Shown piece after piece: positions 40,095 through 41,790 of a stretch of 41,790 nucleotides of DNA. Source of the DNA: a virus. Numbering within the stretch: the first letter of the stretch is position 1; each line of letters opens with the position of its first letter. Location of the stretch: the IMG/VR virus record IMGVR_UViG_3300034375_002979, positions 1 to 41,790 of that record. One strand, 5' to 3'. The notes under the pieces were generated by a model. It did no database searches. It was not told the origin of the DNA and was given only the letters and a program-made list of their open reading frames with translations. The translations under genes were made by a program, and so were the position numbers.

Positions 40095-40545
40095 AACCAT
40101 TACGGTAACCGGAGTGGGGGCTGACGCCTCTGTAGCTCCAGCAATGACTGCATTGGAAAAGAAAAGGCAAAAGAAGATAGCTGAAGAGATAAAAACCCAA
40201 GAGGAGTTAGAAGCTTCGATTCCGAAACCGGTGGGGTACAGAGTGCTTATTGCCCTTCCTAACGTGGAGGAAACCTTTGGGGACAGCGGTCTTGTTAAGG
40301 CTAGCTCAACAGTCAGAGAGGAATACATCCTATCTACTGTGGGTGTTGTGTTGGATATGGGCGCAGAAGCCTATAGCGACAAAGATAGATTCCCTACTGG
40401 GCCTTGGTGCAAAGTAGGCGACTACGTGATGTTCCGTGCCAATACAGGTACGCGCTTTAAAGTTGGAAAGCAGGAATATCGTTTAATGAACGATGACTCA
40501 ATTGAGGCTGTCGTTGACGATCCGCGAGCGGTTTCGCGTGCATAA
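40087..40545 (+). CDS. GroES-like co-chaperonin (152 aa)
   Basis: The ATG at 40087 has GGAAG eight bases upstream; a longer reading from 40054 lies inside the previous gene. After a charged 45-residue N-terminal extension comes a Cpn10 domain: GYRVLIALPNVEETF, a mobile-loop-like SGLVKASSTVREEY, then VGVVLDMG, GDYVMFRANTGTRF and a final EYRLMNDDSIEAVV. Phage GroES-like proteins such as T4 gp31 adapt host GroEL for capsid folding. Its place next to the scaffold gene fits that role. It differs from host GroES by the N-terminal extension. Confidence 0.88.
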   Translation: MTETITVTGVGADASVAPAMTALEKKRQKKIAEEIKTQEELEASIPKPVGYRVLIALPNVEETFGDSGLVKASSTVREEYILSTVGVVLDMGAEAYSDKDRFPTGPWCKVGDYVMFRANTGTRFKVGKQEYRLMNDDSIEAVVDDPRAVSRA

Positions 40546-40555
40546 GGAATAGACC

Positions 40556-41587
40556 ATGCCTAGACAACAAGTAGAGTTTGAATTTCCAGACCCCGATAAA
40601 GAAGAAGCAGCCGCAGAAATAGAAGTGGATATTGCTGAAGACGATGCACCACTTGAAGTAGAAGGTGCTGTAGGTCGGGAAGACATGAAGAAGCCCGGTA
40701 AAGATACGATCAAAGCGGGTGATTTAGAGATTGAGGTAGAGGACGATACTCCCCCAGAAGATCGGGGCCGTAAACCGTCTGAGCCACCTAAAGAAGTAAC
40801 CGACGACGAGCTAGAAAACTACTCCGAGAAGGTGAAAAGCAGAATTAAGCACTTTAGTAAGGGCTATCATGACGAGCGTAGAGCTAAAGAAGCTGCTTTA
40901 AGGGAACGAGAAGCCCTAGAAGCGTACGCTAAACAGTTGGTTGAAGAAAACCAAAGGTTGACTGGCACGGTATCTAAAAGCCAAAGCGCACTACTGGAAC
41001 AAGCAAAGAAATCAGTTGCGGCGGAGCTTGAAACCGCCAAACGGCGCTATAAAGAAGCTTACGAATCAGGTGATTCCGACGCTATTGTTGAAGCCCAAGA
41101 CGCTATAGCAACTGCACGAATACGGGCAGACAAAGTAGCTAACTTTAAACCCGCTCCTTTACAAACAGGAGAAACTACTGTAAAAGTTCCTCAACAACCT
41201 ATTGAAACACAAGCAGTTCGTGATGAACGCGCCGTTTCTTGGGCAGAAGAGAACCCTTGGTTTGGGTCCGATGACGAAATGACAGCTTTTGCATTGGGGC
41301 TAGACTCAAAGTTAAAAAAGAGCGGGGTTGACCCGCAATCAGACGAATACTACGAGAAAATTAACTCTCGTATGCGACAAGTATTCCCCGATCAGTTTGA
41401 TGATGGGATAGAGGACGAACCAGCTAGTACTCAAAGAAAATCTAGCAATGTGGTTGCTCCCGCTACGCGGAGCACAGGACCTAAGAAAATTAGGTTAACG
41501 CAATCACAAATAGCTATTGCGAAAAAACTTGGAGTACCACTGGAAACTTACGCCAAACAGGCTGCTGAATTAATGAGGAAACAATAA
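40556..41587 (+). CDS. Scaffold-like head assembly protein (343 aa)
   Basis: The N-terminal 100 residues are highly acidic (EAAAEIEVDIAEDDAPLE). A long coiled coil follows (AKEAALREREALEAYAKQLV) to about residue 200. A C-terminal region has WAEENPWFGSDDEMTAFAL and a basic final stretch (PKKIRLTQSQIAIAKKLGV). This acidic plus coiled-coil plus basic tail layout is typical of phage scaffolding proteins, whose C-terminus binds the capsid protein. It is followed by a head gene cut by the window edge. Confidence 0.82.
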   Translation: MPRQQVEFEFPDPDKEEAAAEIEVDIAEDDAPLEVEGAVGREDMKKPGKDTIKAGDLEIEVEDDTPPEDRGRKPSEPPKEVTDDELENYSEKVKSRIKHFSKGYHDERRAKEAALREREALEAYAKQLVEENQRLTGTVSKSQSALLEQAKKSVAAELETAKRRYKEAYESGDSDAIVEAQDAIATARIRADKVANFKPAPLQTGETTVKVPQQPIETQAVRDERAVSWAEENPWFGSDDEMTAFALGLDSKLKKSGVDPQSDEYYEKINSRMRQVFPDQFDDGIEDEPASTQRKSSNVVAPATRSTGPKKIRLTQSQIAIAKKLGVPLETYAKQAAELMRKQ

Positions 41588-41790
41588 TGAGTCAGAATAG
41601 ACTAGATAGAGAACTTGAGACCCGTTCTAAGACAGTCCGTAAAAAGGCTTGGACGCGACCCACAGTGTTGCCTGATCCAACTCCTGAAGACGGCTATACT
41701 TACCACTGGGTTCGTATTTCAACTAACGGTCAATCTGACGCTACTAACGTCTCCTCTAAGATACGTGAAGGCTGGGAACCGGTACGCGCA
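41587..41790 (+). CDS. Head-operon protein, N-terminal part (cut by window end)
   Basis: The ATG overlaps the scaffold stop as TAATG. Sixty-eight residues are visible: MSQNRLDRELETRSKTVRKK, then WTRPTVLPDPTPEDGYTYHW and VRISTNGQSDATNV. It has charged, short-strand character without a known motif. In related phages a small protein of this sort often precedes the major capsid gene. The remainder lies outside the window. Confidence 0.7.
   Translation, partial: MSQNRLDRELETRSKTVRKKAWTRPTVLPDPTPEDGYTYHWVRISTNGQSDATNVSSKIREGWEPVRA

Overview
The window is most of the genome of a lytic-looking tailed bacteriophage, probably marine. It has a family A DNA polymerase with leucine at the position equivalent to E. 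coli F762, a type known to be common in marine virioplankton. It also has virion proteins with 'LSDGEFVIPADVVSHLGNG'-type and 'GGIIGYAKGG'-type segments that I associate with marine viral metagenomes. No integrase, tRNA, rRNA, CRISPR array or insertion sequence is visible. Host and genus cannot be read from the sequence. The gene set recalls HMO-2011-like podoviruses, but the polymerase lacks the DnaJ-like insertion reported for HMO-2011, so I make no assignment.

Layout: (1) positions 1-12239, + strand, late virion genes. These are the end of a proline-rich repeat protein, three virion-associated proteins and a 2359-residue protein with two zincin-like metallopeptidase motifs. (2) 12240-25861, - strand, replication, recombination and nucleotide genes: primase-helicase, HTH regulator, probable ssDNA-binding protein, SNF2 helicase, Cas4-like nuclease, SNase-like protein, SleB-type cell wall hydrolase, GNAT-like protein, DUF3310 protein, an HTH plus sigma region 4 fusion, DNA polymerase I and VRR-NUC nuclease, with many tiny overlapping genes. 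(3) 25951-33939, - strand, an accessory block with a MoxR-type AAA ATPase, a VWA/zincin protein and unknown genes. It is studded with eight near-identical 20-bp palindromes and includes an 0.8-kb non-coding, repeat-rich segment that may be a replication origin. (4) 33940-34351, a divergent control region with a consensus leftward promoter and a strong G-quadruplex motif. (5) 34352-41790, + strand, packaging and head genes: TerS, TerL, portal, a family 2 glycosyltransferase, small proteins, GroES-like co-chaperonin, scaffold-like protein and a partial gene. The major capsid and tail genes are missing. Segments 5 and 1 probably join through an unseen stretch, as expected for one late operon on a circular or permuted map.

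Leftward transcription appears to use host sigma-70. I see four TTGACA promoters, at about 16870, 25880, 32240 and 34000, all with TGT at the same place just after the -35 box. Three intrinsic terminators (25912, 32920, 33160) stand inside or between leftward units, two of them only about 15-20 nt before the next gene or control element. The repeated palindrome lies 35-60 nt downstream of two of the predicted start points and at several gene junctions within the operon. The most interesting hypothesis is a phage-specific control circuit, either a dispersed operator or a nut/put-like RNA hairpin, governing the MoxR-VWA block. Candidate regulators encoded here are the 77-residue HTH protein and the HTH-sigma4 fusion. 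This is inference from sequence only.
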